Source: Trametes villosa
Taxonomy: Eukaryota > Basidiomycota > Agaricomycetes > Polyporales > Polyporaceae
Assembly (NCBI GenBank): GCA_002964805.2
Contig: PUDQ02000131.1
Location: forward strand, 1-64,000
DNA length: 64,000 bases
Direction of reading: 5' to 3'
Below the pieces are notes generated by a model. That model did not search any database. It was not told the origin of the DNA and saw only the letters and a program-made list of their open reading frames with translations. Positions 10,159-21,080 of this stretch are shown here, one piece after another (the stretch's first letter is position 1; each line of letters opens with the position of its first letter). The translations under genes were made by a program, and so were the position numbers.

Positions 10159-10772
10159 ATGGCGCTTTCTACGTTCTTCACCGAGCCGTTCTACTCCCTC
10201 GCCGACTTCGACCGGCTCTTCGACGAGGCGTTCAACGCGCGCACGGGCTCCGGCCAGGGCGCGTCCGGCGCCGTCGCGTCGAGGGACCAGGGCAACACCA
10301 ACACCGCAGTGCGGCCCCTGCGTCCAAGGTAAGCGCATTCTCCTCTTGTGTGGTGCGGAAGGACAAGTGTGCTGACGCGGTGCGGGACGACAGGATGGAC
10401 CTGCACGAGGACCAGGAGAAGAACCTCGTGACGGCGACGTTCGAGCTCCCGGGCCTCACGAAGGAGAACGTCCAGCTGGACGTGAAGGACAACGTCCTGA
10501 CCGTCGCTGGCGAGTCCACCCTCTCCTCCGAGCGCGACGAGAAGGGCTACGCCGTGCGCGAGCGCCGCTTCGGCAAGTTCTCGCGCGCGCTCCCGCTCCC
10601 CCAGGGCATCAAGGTGCGTTCCTTCTCCCTTTCGTGGGTGTGAGGGGCACGGCGCTTACGGGTGTTTGCGCAGCCTGAGGAGATCAAGGCGAGCATGGTC
10701 GACGGCGTGCTGACCGTCACCTTCCCGCGGACGACCCCGGAGATGGCGCCGAAGAGGATCACGGTGCAGTAG
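10159..10772 (+). CDS. small heat-shock protein, HSP20/alpha-crystallin family
   Basis: An ATP-independent cytosolic chaperone that holds unfolding proteins. Three exons (10159-10328, 10394-10613, 10674-10772) give 162 aa. The N-terminal arm (MALSTFFTEPFYSLADFDRL) precedes the alpha-crystallin domain at residues ~57-160: MDLHEDQEKNLVTATFELPG, NVLTVAGES, RERRFGKFSRALPLPQGIK, and the signature MVDGVLTVTFP. The terminus ends RITVQ, where an I-x-I/V-type C-terminal anchor is expected. The upstream heat-shock element and TATA box support heat induction. Confidence 0.96.
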
Positions 10773-11182
10773 ATGCCTCCTCTAACGTTCGGTGCTAGCC
10801 CCGTTGCGCGATTGGGTGTGGATTGTTTGTTATCGTAGTTGGTTCCTAATGGGATTGGGTTTCTTATAGTTCGGCGTGTCTGATTCTGAGTGAACGCGTT
10901 GAGTCAAGGCATGTATGATGTTCACCACAAAAGAACACGATGGTGATCATCCGCTCGTGCTGTTATTGCGACATCCTGCTAAGTTCCTGCTCAAGCAATG
11001 CGGAGAGCCAAAAAAATGTGCCACCTCCAAAGGTGCAGTAGGGATGATGTATGATGCATTTCAAAGCACGGGATGTACATCGAAAATGCCCTTCCACTCG
11101 ACCGTCCGCCGCAAGAGGCCTCCCCAAAGACCCGCTGCTGCGTCTGGACACAGGCTCCACCTGTGCGAGAGGATACAACATC
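10773..11182. other. intergenic, HSP20 3' region
   Basis: AT-richer DNA with no convincing exon. It contains the HSP20 3' UTR. A 94-codon plus-strand ORF (10915-11199) has no motif or splice context and is probably chance. Confidence 0.5.
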
Positions 11183-11823
11183 CTAGTCCGACTCGATAAG
11201 TAGTAATAAGTTACTCAATGCCCCTTCATCGATGTCGTCGTCGATGTTTTGTGCGGGGTTGCTCATGATCGTGCGTGCCACCACTTTACGAGATATCTGA
11301 GTCAGTGTGGGGAACGGGGGCATAAAGACTGTAGTATTTACCAACAACGCAGTGATCAGTGAGCTCCCGTTTTGTCGCTGACTGTGAAAACATGGTGGGT
11401 GTCAGTACACCTATTGCTCTGACTGAGAACGTCAAAGGAATGCGATACCCACAGGCATGGCGCTCCGAGGTGCCGAGTCTCGAGGCGGCCCGCCAGCGTT
11501 TTGATGTTCGGCGCATGTTAGCTTCCCCATACCCGTGAGGGTACAGGTACTAGTCCCGGGTGCCACGAAGAGGCCTGCGCCGGGGCCGACGGCCCCTACC
11601 CCGGGATCCCCCACCGTCGCCCTCTTCATCAACCGTGCCTTGCAATGTCTTCACCGACGCTTGAGACGAGGACCCGTCGGGTGGGCCGCTCGAGCCGGAC
11701 AATAATAAAGCAAACACTACAAATACGAGAAATACAACTCGAGGCGCGTACGCTCTGGAAGGGGCTGTGTCAGGAGGGTGAAGGAGATGAAGGGCGGAAG
11801 ACTTACAATATACTACGAGCCAT
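11183..11823 (-). CDS. possible small secreted or membrane protein (weak model)
   Basis: A tentative multi-exon model on the minus strand. Exon 1 (11807-11823, MARSI plus two bases) joins across GTAAGT...CAG to exon 2 starting at 11754. That encodes a strongly hydrophobic stretch (APRVVFLVFVVFALLLSG) like a signal peptide or anchor. A frame-compatible intron leads to a Gly/Pro-rich segment with two Cys (CTLTGMGKLTC). A 40-nt exon (11342-11381) and a last exon (11183-11283) end NLLLLIESD. The splice sites are good, but I recognise no family and the middle join is one of several options. It could be a decayed gene. Confidence 0.3.
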
Positions 11824-13366
11824 TCCGAACTGGCTTATCTGCGTGGGGGACGGGTGCGTCAGCCTGTCAATGGGATGTGATAGTGCTGGTATGAGGATGC
11901 GTACATCACTCTCTTACGCGTGGCGGAGAAGAAAATAAAATGCCGCCGAGAGGTATGTTGCTGTCGAGTCGAAAATACTGCCGGGTGTCGAGTCGAGAAT
12001 GCCGGATGTCGAGTCGAGTCGGAGTGTCGAGTGTCGAGTGTCGAGTGTCGAGTGTCGAGTGTCGAGTGTCGAGTGTCGAGTGTCGAGTGTCGAGTGTCGA
12101 GTCGCGAAGCCGGATATCGAGTCGCGATGCCGGATGTCGAAGTCGGAGCTGGTGGCGCGTCGATGTCGGAGGCCGAGAATGCCGCCGAGGCATAACTCAA
12201 GTTGCCGGCAAGTCGCATGTTGAAGCACACACTCTAGCGCGATGGTTAGACATCGTCTGCTGAAGACGCGAGCAGCACTCACAAAATATACTAGAATGCG
12301 CTGCGCTGCGGAGTGCCGGTCAGCCTGACTACCCAGTCTACGCATGCGCACCGTGAAGCCGATGCGCCGCTAGGCACCGAGGGGAGACCTGGGAAGGGAG
12401 GAAGAGGAGAGGGAGGAGGGGGCTGGGGATGAGGAGATAGGGCAAAACCTCAAGGCTTTTATACGCAGCCGGGGGAGCGTGGCGTCAAGCTCGGTGGTGG
12501 CGAGGCAAATAGCGTGCTCCCGCGCACGGACCGCGTTTGTCAGACTCTTACCATTCTCACTTACGCCCCAGAGGCGGAGTACCAACCTGTCAGCACGTTG
12601 CGGGCGTTGCTTGTGCGCCACCAGGCTGCCCTTCCGTTTGAGGAAGGGGGCGTCGAGTAGGGGCGCTCCGCCGAAGGTCTAGAACCCGCCGCCGATGGCG
12701 AAACGCAGTGGAATGGAGCCCGTCTGCATCATATGATTGGCTACGCAAGGATTCCCGCGCGCACACACACCTGCTACAATCACCGAGGTAAGCTGATGAG
12801 GAAGGAGGCGTGGGTAGCTGAGAACGCACCTGGCAGGGTGGAGATTCGGACGCGTAGCCATACTAGGCAGGCAATCCAGCCTGGATTGTGGACCAGGGCA
12901 CCAAGGAGCACCAGCGTATGCTTACTCCGGCCACACAATCGATGTGCAAGACGGGCGCCGTGGCCCGCGAGACATGAGAGACGCGGGAAAGGAAAGCGTT
13001 GGCCACCACGGTGGCGGTCCCCGTCTCGCCACTCTTGACGATTTGCGGTTATTTGGTCCTGTAGGTGGCGTGCGGTAGAGTACCCTCGAAGTCTTCACCT
13101 ACGCGGCTTACTACTCTGATCCCCATCGCTGCATACCTACTACCGCGCAAGTAAGACGTGCGACAAACCAGGGCTCGCCGCTGGCGCTGGGCGCGAAATG
13201 GACGATCAAGCAGGGTTTCGGCTCTTCACATCGATGATTCGCTCACAGGCCACAGCACGCCCATTCAGGCAGTCCGACCCGGTAGCCATCGCAACGGAGA
13301 CACCAGCGCTGAGACGAAGCAGCTGTTTCCTTACACACAACGACATGCAATCGATGTGTGGTGCGC
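11824..13366. other. gene-poor stretch around a minisatellite
   Basis: It holds a 7-bp tandem array (separate entry), a minus-strand TATA-like cgtataaaag (about 12457-12467) followed by a long CT-rich run that looks like a core promoter reading towards the array, and scattered coding-like pieces (for example ANAFLSRVSHVSRATAPVLH in minus-strand DNA near 12960-13020) with no continuous splice model. I read these as decayed gene fragments or chance. Confidence 0.45.
12024..12103. repeat. 7-bp minisatellite (TGTCGAG)n
   Basis: About 11 nearly perfect head-to-tail copies of tgtcgag run from ~12024 to 12103. Diverged flanking copies of gtcgag (from ~11976 to ~12140) bring the array to ~160 bp. 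The 7-bp unit contains no stop in any frame, so every frame is open (a heptapeptide VECRVSS on plus, DTRHSTL on minus). This explains the long ORFs seen here. Two copies also occur within the KAP95 coding sequence (near 17688-17700). Confidence 0.92.
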
Positions 13367-15792
13367 TTATATAGCACCGAACGCCACCTTCCCTTCCACC
13401 ACTGTGGCCTTTACCTTCGTCTCCAGGATCTCGCTGAATGGCTGGCTGGCGTCCATGATATCGCGGTCCAAGATGACGAAATCGGCGCGCTTTCCTGGGA
13501 CGAGCGAGCCGAGCGTGTCTTCGGCGAACGATGCGTACGCGGCGTCGAGGGTCATGCCCTTCAATGCCTGCGCACGGGTCAGGCGCTCCGATGGGAACCT
13601 GCGGCGAATCGATCAGCGGACGAGCAAATATCGCAGGACACGGAGCGGAAGGTGCGCACCATCCGCCTTCGCCGTGGGGACTCTTCCCCTCTACGTCGAG
13701 CCTCGCTACAGCAGCGTAGAAACCGAGCAGGGGGTTGATGCCCTCCACAGGGAAGTCAGAGCCGAGGGGCAGGACACCATCGCGGGACGACTTCAGGAGG
13801 GTTTGGTACGCGTATGCGCCCTTGATGCGCTCCGGGCCCTGCACGGCCGTCAGAGGCATGCTCGAAGACATGAGGAACGGGCGAGACGTACTAGGCGTGT
13901 CTCAGCGTACCACATGTCGCTCGTTCTGGCACCTCAGTCAGCATGAGCGATATAAGGTTCTAGACTGTATGGGCGCCCCACTTACGCATGCGTAGGTTGT
14001 ACACTTGTGAGCACTAGATGGGGGCAACGTCAGACGCTGCACAATGCTCTCACTGAGAGCGGTGCGTACCTCCCAGCTCGCCGGACTTCTTAAGGTCCTC
14101 CAAGCGCATAATTTGAGCGTGTTCGATACGGGGCCTTCTTTGCGCAACGCTATCCTTGGAGCCAGCCACTTGGGAGATCTTCTCGAACGCATCCAATACG
14201 GCCTTGTTTGCGCGGTCCCCAATTGCATGGACGTTCTGAGGGAAGGGTTCAAGATGAGTGTTCAGCTTCAATGACGATCGATCGCATATGTATGACTTAC
14301 GACTCCCCAGCCCTTGTCCCACCACTCGCGCGCCAGCTTGTTCAGATCCTCCTCGGGCATGCGCATCAGCCCTCGGGCATCAGGCTTGTCCGAGTAGGGG
14401 TCTAGCAACGCAGCGCCCCACGACCCCAGCGCGCCATCGGTGAACAGCTTCACGCTGCGCATGCGGACGCGGGCCCCAGGGCTGGGGTCGTGTATCTCGA
14501 TGTCCTTTCTCTCTGCGGGGGAGAGCCTGTCGGAGTCCGCCATAGCATATACCCGGATCTGCGCCACTCCGTGGTTAGCCCGGTGATGAATCTAGGCTGG
14601 CTTTTCCTACCGGGAGGTCTCCCTCGTCGTCCATCCTACAGGCTGTCAGTAAACAAGTCGCTCACTAGAAGTGAGGGACATACTGCTTAAAGAGCTCGAA
14701 CTCCTCCAAGCTCGTAGCAGCGTCATGCACGCTCGTCAGCCCCACCGCGAGGGCGTCCTTCACCGTCCTCTCGGCATACTCGCGCATCTGCCAGTCCGCC
14801 CACTTCGGGATGGGCACCAGGGACATGGCGGAGTCGACGAAGATGCCGGTGGGCTCGCCGGTGGAGGGGTCCCGCACGATCTCGCCGCCCGGGACGGAGT
14901 CGGGGAAGGTACCGTTGAGGTGCGCTTTGGTGAGGGCGATGGCGCGCGGGGAGAGCCAGAGCGCGTGTACGTCCACGCGGTGGAGCGCGATTGGGAGAGA
15001 GGCGAGAGAGGGTCGAGAAGCAAGATCGGCCTAAGAGGGATGAGACGTGTCTTGCTGGAAAACTAGTGGAGCAGTGCCTACCGCAGTGGGGAAGGACCCG
15101 TCAGTGTCAGTCCAGCGCGTCTGGTCCCAGCCCATGGCCTCTACCCATGTATCAGGGTCAGAGGGATGTGAAGCGACGTATTCTTCCAGGAGGTCCAGGA
15201 GTCCTGAGAGAGTCCGCGTCTCGTCAAGGCGTAGCTGCATCTTGAACCCATACTGGACAATATGCGCGTGCGCGTCTAGCTTCGATTTAGTATGTCGGAA
15301 TCCTTGTACAGGACTGCACGCAAACCTGCAAGGCCTGGTACCACTATGGAACCGGCAGGCGCGTTGAAGACGGGCAGCGGCTTTTTGGCTTTGGGCTCGT
15401 TCCCGTAGAACTTGCGTATGAGCTCGTTCTGATACTCATCCCAGTGCGCTTGAACCTCCACTGCGAGGTATTGGTGTAAGCTTATTTGAACTTGTGAAGC
15501 CAACGTGAATTCACTTACAGAGTGTTCCAGTAGCGGTGATGACGTTCTTGTCGACCGAGAAACAGTCGACAGTCGGTTTAGCATCATCGACTGTGTATAT
15601 CTTGTTGCCCTCCGCGCAGATAGCGTATGAGGTAGGTAGCGACGAGATTGCCGTCGGACGGCGGCCTGAGGAGAATGCCGAGTAGTACGTCGAAAGACCC
15701 GCGACGGCGGATGCTAGCAAGGTCCAGACGACTTGACGGCCCCCGGAGCTGCGTTCCGCTTGCTGAGCTGGCCTAGCTTGGCGGGTAGCCAT
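13367..15792 (-). CDS. amidohydrolase family 3 protein with N-terminal membrane anchor
   Basis: A metal-dependent hydrolase of the YtcJ-like amidohydrolase-3 family; substrate unknown. Eleven exons (15519-15792, 15326-15460, 15082-15275, 14684-15030, 14611-14635, 14301-14558, 14070-14235, 13986-14013, 13892-13925, 13660-13838, 13367-13598) give 623 aa. An N-terminal hydrophobic helix (~residues 20-42, VVWTLLASAVAGLSTYYSAF) suggests a signal anchor, so the enzyme probably faces the ER lumen or outside. Family marks in order: IVVPGLADAHAHI (metal-binding HxH), LFTDGALGSWGAALL, NVHAIGDRAN (His), RIEHAQIM (His), VLPLGSDFPVEGINPLLG (metal-binding Asp), LVPGKRADFVILDRD. Three exons of 25, 28 and 34 nt are needed to hold frame. 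Confidence 0.94.
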
Positions 15793-16483
15793 TTCCGCTA
15801 CTGCGCGATGTTCAGTAGGAGGGGTGTAGGTCCCGGCCTAGAACAGGGCGGCTGTATGCAAACAAGAAGACACGGCGGCTCACTAAGTTCAACGTCATCG
15901 ACTTGTGAGACGCCCTGAAGCTACCCACGGGCCGGAACCGAGTTCAACAAGTGCGCAAACCTCCAAGTCGACGACTCAACATGGAGCATCGAGGAGATAC
16001 AGTCCTCCGACGTTGTCATACACCGAGCACAGTCGAGGCTGGAGGCGTAGGAGTATAGGAAACAAGGCTGATGATTCGTGAGATGACCCAGGGATACAAG
16101 GTGTGCGCGCCGACAGCGATAGAGATCAACGATACGATATAGGGCAGCGGGCTCGCGCCCGTGAGACATGGCAGGAGGCGGAGGCGGAGGGTGGGGGAAA
16201 GATATACGCGGAGAATAGTACGGTCCTATAGACGGCAAAGCGGGTGGGTACGACGGGCGGGCGGCTGCGGCGGCTTCTACTACATATGCATATGCGGCAT
16301 GCGATCATTACGGGCGTGAGATGCGACGGGTCCTCCTTCAGAGGGCGATTGCTGGGTGCGGTACGTTGAGTGAGTAGAGATACGAGATGTAAGATGAGAA
16401 CGGGACGCGGGAACGGGAACAGGAACAGGTACGGGAACGTATGGTATTCTGTGGGGGACTACGGAGCTGGAGAGTTCTCAGTT
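15793..16483. other. intergenic: amidohydrolase promoter and KAP95 3' region
   Basis: No exon is evident. Near 16398-16440 there is a degenerate run of gggaac/gggaca hexamers (gaacgggacgcgggaacggg and on), a short GA-rich microsatellite-like tract in the KAP95 3' UTR. Confidence 0.5.
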
Positions 16484-19400
16484 CTACGCGGTGGCGCGCT
16501 TCACCATCTATTCGTGCACAGACATACGTCAGCGTCTGAGAGATGAACGGACGAGGAGCATCACGCACCTCGCGGGCCCACCGGACAGTCTTCTTGGTCT
16601 CGGGCGACACACGGCTCTTCATGCGCAGCTCGTTCGCGATCCAGTCCGCGAGCAGGAACTGCTTGATCTGGCCGTTGGGGAACGCGTCCGCGAGGTCGCC
16701 GAGCAGGCCGATCGCGAGCTTGATCGAGCTCTCCGTGCGCTCCGAGTCCGCCAGACACCGCTGCACGAGCTCGAGCATCCCGGGCACGTGCGGCAGGAGC
16801 AGCTCGACCTTCGGCGAGTTCTTGAGGCCCGCGACGATGCCGGTGTACGCCTCGAGGATGCCGTCGCGCAGGAGGCTGACGTACTCCACGAGGTCGATGT
16901 CGAGCTGGTGGTGGTGGCGCAGATGAGCCCTTGCCCTGCATATGCACAAGAAGGTACTTACCGGGTTCGGCTGCACGGCGCCCGCTTGCCGCAGCACACC
17001 CATCGTCGCGTTCAGGTATGGCTCGAACGCGGGGCCGATCGCCATTGCAATGTCGCCGAAGCAGGACAGGATGGAGATCTTGACGTTGCGGTTGAGGACG
17101 TCGCTCTGCAGGTTCTCGAGGAGCACGTTCATGAACGCGCTCGAGTACTGCGCGGTCTGGTCACCCAGCGCACGCGAGATATCGCCGATGATGCCGACGG
17201 CGACCGTGCACAGCTGCGTGTCCTCGTGCGCCTTGAGCGCCGGGTACAGGTGCGGGAGGAAGGCGGAGATGTAGGGTGCGAAGCGCTGCTCGAGCGCGGC
17301 GGAGAGCGCACCGACGACGAGGAAGGCGTCCTCGAGGAGGGTGGACGTCTTGCCGGCAGCGTTGATCAGCTGGAGCAGGAGGGTCATGATGCGGTCGGCG
17401 AGGGGCTGGATGCCGTCGTTGAGCTTGCGGATAACGCTCTGCGGGAGGATGAGCATCGACATCGCGTTCCATATACTGGCTACTCACAGTAATAACAGCA
17501 CAGAAGTTGCTCATCAGATCGTTCCAGTTGTTGCGGTCGTCGGCACCTACGATTTGGTTCTGACGTGGAGAGTAAGTACGAGGCATGCTGGAGAAATGCC
17601 CAGTAGAGGATCCCTACCTGCATGCCGAGCAACTGCTCCATGCGCAAGAGAATGGTCACTGCAGTGTTCTGCACAACGGGGATGGTGTCGAGTGTCGAGT
17701 GAGTGACGAAGGAGGTGATCGCCTCATAGGCAGCAGTTCTGTGCTGGCCCTCGCTGGTCGCGCTGCAGGCAGAACAGTCAACATCTCGGGCTGATCGCGA
17801 AGAACAACGCCACCCACGTCTCAGTCAGATGGAGCAGAGCCTGAACAACACCCTCGTAGTATGGCGAGAGTGCGCTGGGCGAGTTGAAGTTCTCCACGTC
17901 GTCGCCCTCAACGTAACCGAGCTGGTCGGCGAGGTTCATGAGCGCCCAGCACGCGTTCGCAGCGATACGCGGGTTGTCCTGCAGACCGGCGACCAGCGCA
18001 GAGACGAGCGGGTGCAGGTGCACGTCGGGCTGGATCGTCGAGATCAGCAGGTCGCAAATACGGCCGAGCGTCCAGGCGACGGTGTCCTTGACGTGGATGT
18101 TGGTGTCCGCCATCATATCGATGAGGATGGGCAGCGCCTGGTTCACGAGCGGCGTGAGGACGTTCGGGTCAGGGCCATCGAGAATGGAGCCGAAGGTCAT
18201 GACGGCCGCCTCGCGCAGGTGCCAGTCGGTGGACCGGATGTTGGCTTCGATGAAGGGGATGACTGCGGCCACAATGGTGTCCTGGACAGCCTGGGCGAGC
18301 AGGCCGAGACATGTGGCGGCGGCCTTGGAGACGTCCCACTCGTCCTCATCGGCATCCTCGTCCTGGTGCGTGAGCAGATCAAGCATAACAGGGACGATCT
18401 CGGGCATCGCAATCTTGGCGAAGAACTTGCTCTCGTTCTCGGGCACTTCACCATACTCGTTTGCCTGATATCGAGAAATGTAAGCGAGGCGCCCAGATGT
18501 TAAAATGCAGTAGATGCCATACCTCGGACGCCTCCCACGCGAGTTCACTCTCAAGCTCGCAGACCGTGGACCAGAACTCGATTGCCTGGAGGGCAATCTC
18601 CGGCTCGCTGTGCTTCATGCCCATGACCGTGAGCTATAAAAACACTTGCGTCAGCGCCGATCATTGCTACGGAACCGAGGGTACGTACCCCAAACAGTGC
18701 GCGCTCCATGTAGTAGTTCATCTTGTCATAGTACAAAGACATGATCTTCACAAGGCACTCAAATGCTCCGACCTGAACAGGAACAGATGCGTTCTGTGTT
18801 GCTTCGCAAACCACCTGCATGATGTAGTTGCGCTCGCCCTGAAAATGTATCTTAGCTCGCGTCCTCGAATCATCGTAGTAGAAATTACCTCTCGCTCGAA
18901 GTTGTCCCGAACAAACTCGAGGGAGTTCAGAAGTGCCTGGATAGCGGCAAGCTGAACTTCTTGCGAAGGCTCTTCCTTACGCGCGCCATGAATGACCGCG
19001 GTCAAGATCTCGTTGGAGCGCATCGACAGGATCTCAGGTTTCTGGATCGAGATGATTATCAGGCGATGGTCGTCGGGTAGGGAGGTTCAAACGCACGTTT
19101 TGTAGTGCCTCGCAGGTGAATCCGATGGCTTGGAGGGTGGCGACACGCAGGCTCGTATTCGACTGATCACTCACGAAGCCCAGCAGGACCCCAATGACGT
19201 CCATCCAGTTCCCCTGAGGCAACTCGACGGCGGCGATGGCAGACACGACCTGCGCAGCTACCGTGCCGACCTTACCCGCGGGGGAGGCCAGGGCCATGAG
19301 CGCGTCCTGCTTCACCTTGTTCTTGGTCGCATCGTCGAGAGCTAGCCAGCGGTTGGCGTAGTCGGTCTGCCGCGCGATTTCCTAGAAGTACAATGATTGG

Positions 19401-19803
19401 AATGGTGGCGTAGGGAGGGGAAGCAGATCATAGCGGGACGTACTCGTGCTGATAGGGAGTTCTTGAGCGCAAGACCGGCGGCGTTCCTCACGTGTGGCTG
19501 TGAAGACTCATTGACGAGCTCGGACGCGAGCATCGCAACGTACGCGGGCTGTATGCCGGGCGTGATGAGCCTCCCCGGCCGCGTAGGGCGGAGTCAGGGT
19601 GAATACGCACAAAGTTCTCCCGGGATGCATTCTCGAGCTTTTGGGTGGCATCTTCACGCGTATGTGCGTCTGGAGGGTGGATTGGGGGTAGAAATGAGCA
19701 TGGATGGAAGGGAGGGACGCGCCATCTGCGGCTCGGGGCCGGGGCGGGCGAAAATGGACGTACCAGGCGAGAGGGTATTTGCGAGGAGCTCACTGGCGTT
19801 CAT
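16484..19803 (-). CDS. KAP95: importin subunit beta-1 (karyopherin 95)
   Basis: The main nuclear import receptor; it binds importin alpha, RanGTP and FG nucleoporins. Thirteen exons run from [13 protein letters not shown] at 19803 to MVKRATA at 16484, giving 867 aa (yeast Kap95 is 861). Exons: 19764-19803, 19611-19669, 19444-19548, 19097-19381, 18889-19041, 18689-18838, 18523-18633, 17818-18464, 17618-17762, 17488-17559, 16962-17438, 16569-16904, 16484-16507. Family signatures include [72 protein letters not shown] and [20 protein letters not shown]. The acidic insert DEDADEDEW falls where the family has its acidic loop in HEAT repeat 8. Confidence 0.97.
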
Positions 19804-20163
19804 GGTCGTGATTGAGGAGGCTGGGCGTTGGTTTTTGGTTGATCAGCAAGATTCGTGGGTGCGATGGTGGTGGTTGGCGAGCAAGGCGGGGAGAGCGAGT
19901 GGCGGCCTTGGACGAGCAGGGTCAAGGGAACGAGCTCGCCCAACCCCGGGCGTTTCTTTTTCAGCCCGACCCGCGTCTCCTCCTCCGCACCGCCTGCCCT
20001 CTTCCGTCCAGCATCCCACCCAGGCAGGCCGCTCTTTCTTTTGTCTTTTCCCTCCTGCGCTCATCACAACCATCTTTGGTTCCAGATTTCACCTCGGACG
20101 CTATACACCGTCGTCCTCCGCACTCCACACGAGCGCCTCTCCCCGCATCCCCCAGACGAGACA
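19804..20163. promoter_or_regulatory. shared divergent promoter KAP95 / LSM7
   Basis: 360 bp between the two start codons. The right half is CT-rich (tctttcttttgtcttttccctcct near 20031-20055), a common fungal initiation context just before LSM7. No TATA box is seen. Confidence 0.5.
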
Positions 20164-20761
20164 ATGGCCGATAGAGTACGTCGGCCCTTCCTCATCCTCC
20201 GCACGCGAATGACCCTGAGTGCTGAAGGGTCGTGGCGGCAGCAGAGGCGGCTTCAGAGGCGCAGGCCCCGCCTCACGAGGCGGTAGAAATGGCCCGTACG
20301 TCGCCCGACCACCCCATTGCATTCAGGCATCGTCTGATCCCCGGTCACATCAGATCACAGCCCACCATGGACAAGCCTAAGCGCGAGGCCATCCTCGACC
20401 TTGCCAAGTACGTGAACGAGCGGATTCGCGTCAAGTTCACCGGCGGACGCGAAGGTCAGCAGCCTCTCCTGGTGGTTACGCACGCGTGTCGCTGACGCTG
20501 CGGTAGTGACTGGCGTCCTCAAGGGCTACGACCAGCTCCTGAACCTCGTGCTCGATGAAGTACAGGAAAATGTGCAGAGCGGTATGTGCGCTGTTAAAGA
20601 CGTAATGTGCGCGCCAGACGACTCATGTCGCGATAGGACCGGAAGGCCAGTCCACCACGCGCAACCTCGGCCTCGTTGTCCTAAGGGGTCCGACGATAAC
20701 GCTCCTCAGCCCGGTAGACGGCTTCGAAGAGATCGCCAACCCGTTCCTGGCGCAAGAGTGA
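20164..20761 (+). CDS. LSM7: U6 snRNA-associated Sm-like protein LSm7
   Basis: A subunit of the LSm1-7 (mRNA decapping, cytoplasm) and LSm2-8 (U6 snRNA, nucleus) rings. Five exons (20164-20175, 20228-20295, 20354-20454, 20507-20581, 20637-20761) give 126 aa. The first coding exon is only 12 nt (MADR). An RGG-rich arm (GRGGSRGGFRGAGPASRGG) precedes the Sm fold: Sm1 AILDLAKYVNERIRVKFTGG, REVTGVLKGYDQLLNLVLDE, and Sm2 RNLGLVVLRGPTITLLSPVD. It ends ANPFLAQE. The fit to LSm7 rather than another LSm rests on KPKREAILDL and the LGLVVLRG motif. Confidence 0.95.
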
Positions 20762-21080
20762 AAGCATTCATTCTGGGTCCCAGATGAGCTTCGCCGATCT
20801 GCAGAGGGCAGTAGATCGGCAAGGATGTATTTCTACTGTACGAGCGGTGCCTATCCGATATCTGCTTCTTGCGCAGTGCCTAGGGGTTCCCTGTTCCCTC
20901 ATGCCATAACGCCGCGCATATATTCAACGACTAGCAAGGAGCATATATCCAACTACAAGCATACTACGAAATCAGCATCCAAACATTATAGCACAGCAAA
21001 AATCAGAGTCAATCAGAGCACGAGAAAGCAGTTGAACTACACAGCAGCGACTATATGGACAACGCCTGGCCCCGACCATT
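20762..21080. other. convergent intergenic, LSM7 / gene A
   Basis: About 320 bp of AT-richer DNA holding the two 3' UTRs. I see nothing else in it. Confidence 0.5.

Noticed and set aside
11286..11516. Mating pheromone precursor suggested by CVVG
   Set aside because: The Cys is not at the C-terminus as a CAAX box requires, and the frame continues past it through an intron.
12024..12103. Telomere-like or CRISPR-like array
   Set aside because: The unit is tgtcgag, not TTAGGG, and there are no spacers, so it is a simple minisatellite.
12240..12300. Second tRNA near agcgcgatggttagacatcgtctgctgaag
   Set aside because: The D-arm-like part is suggestive, but no 7-base anticodon loop, T arm or acceptor stem can be formed.
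11859..12351. ORFs rich in DTRHSTL or VECRVSS repeats
   Set aside because: They arise only from the 7-bp minisatellite, which has no stop in any frame.
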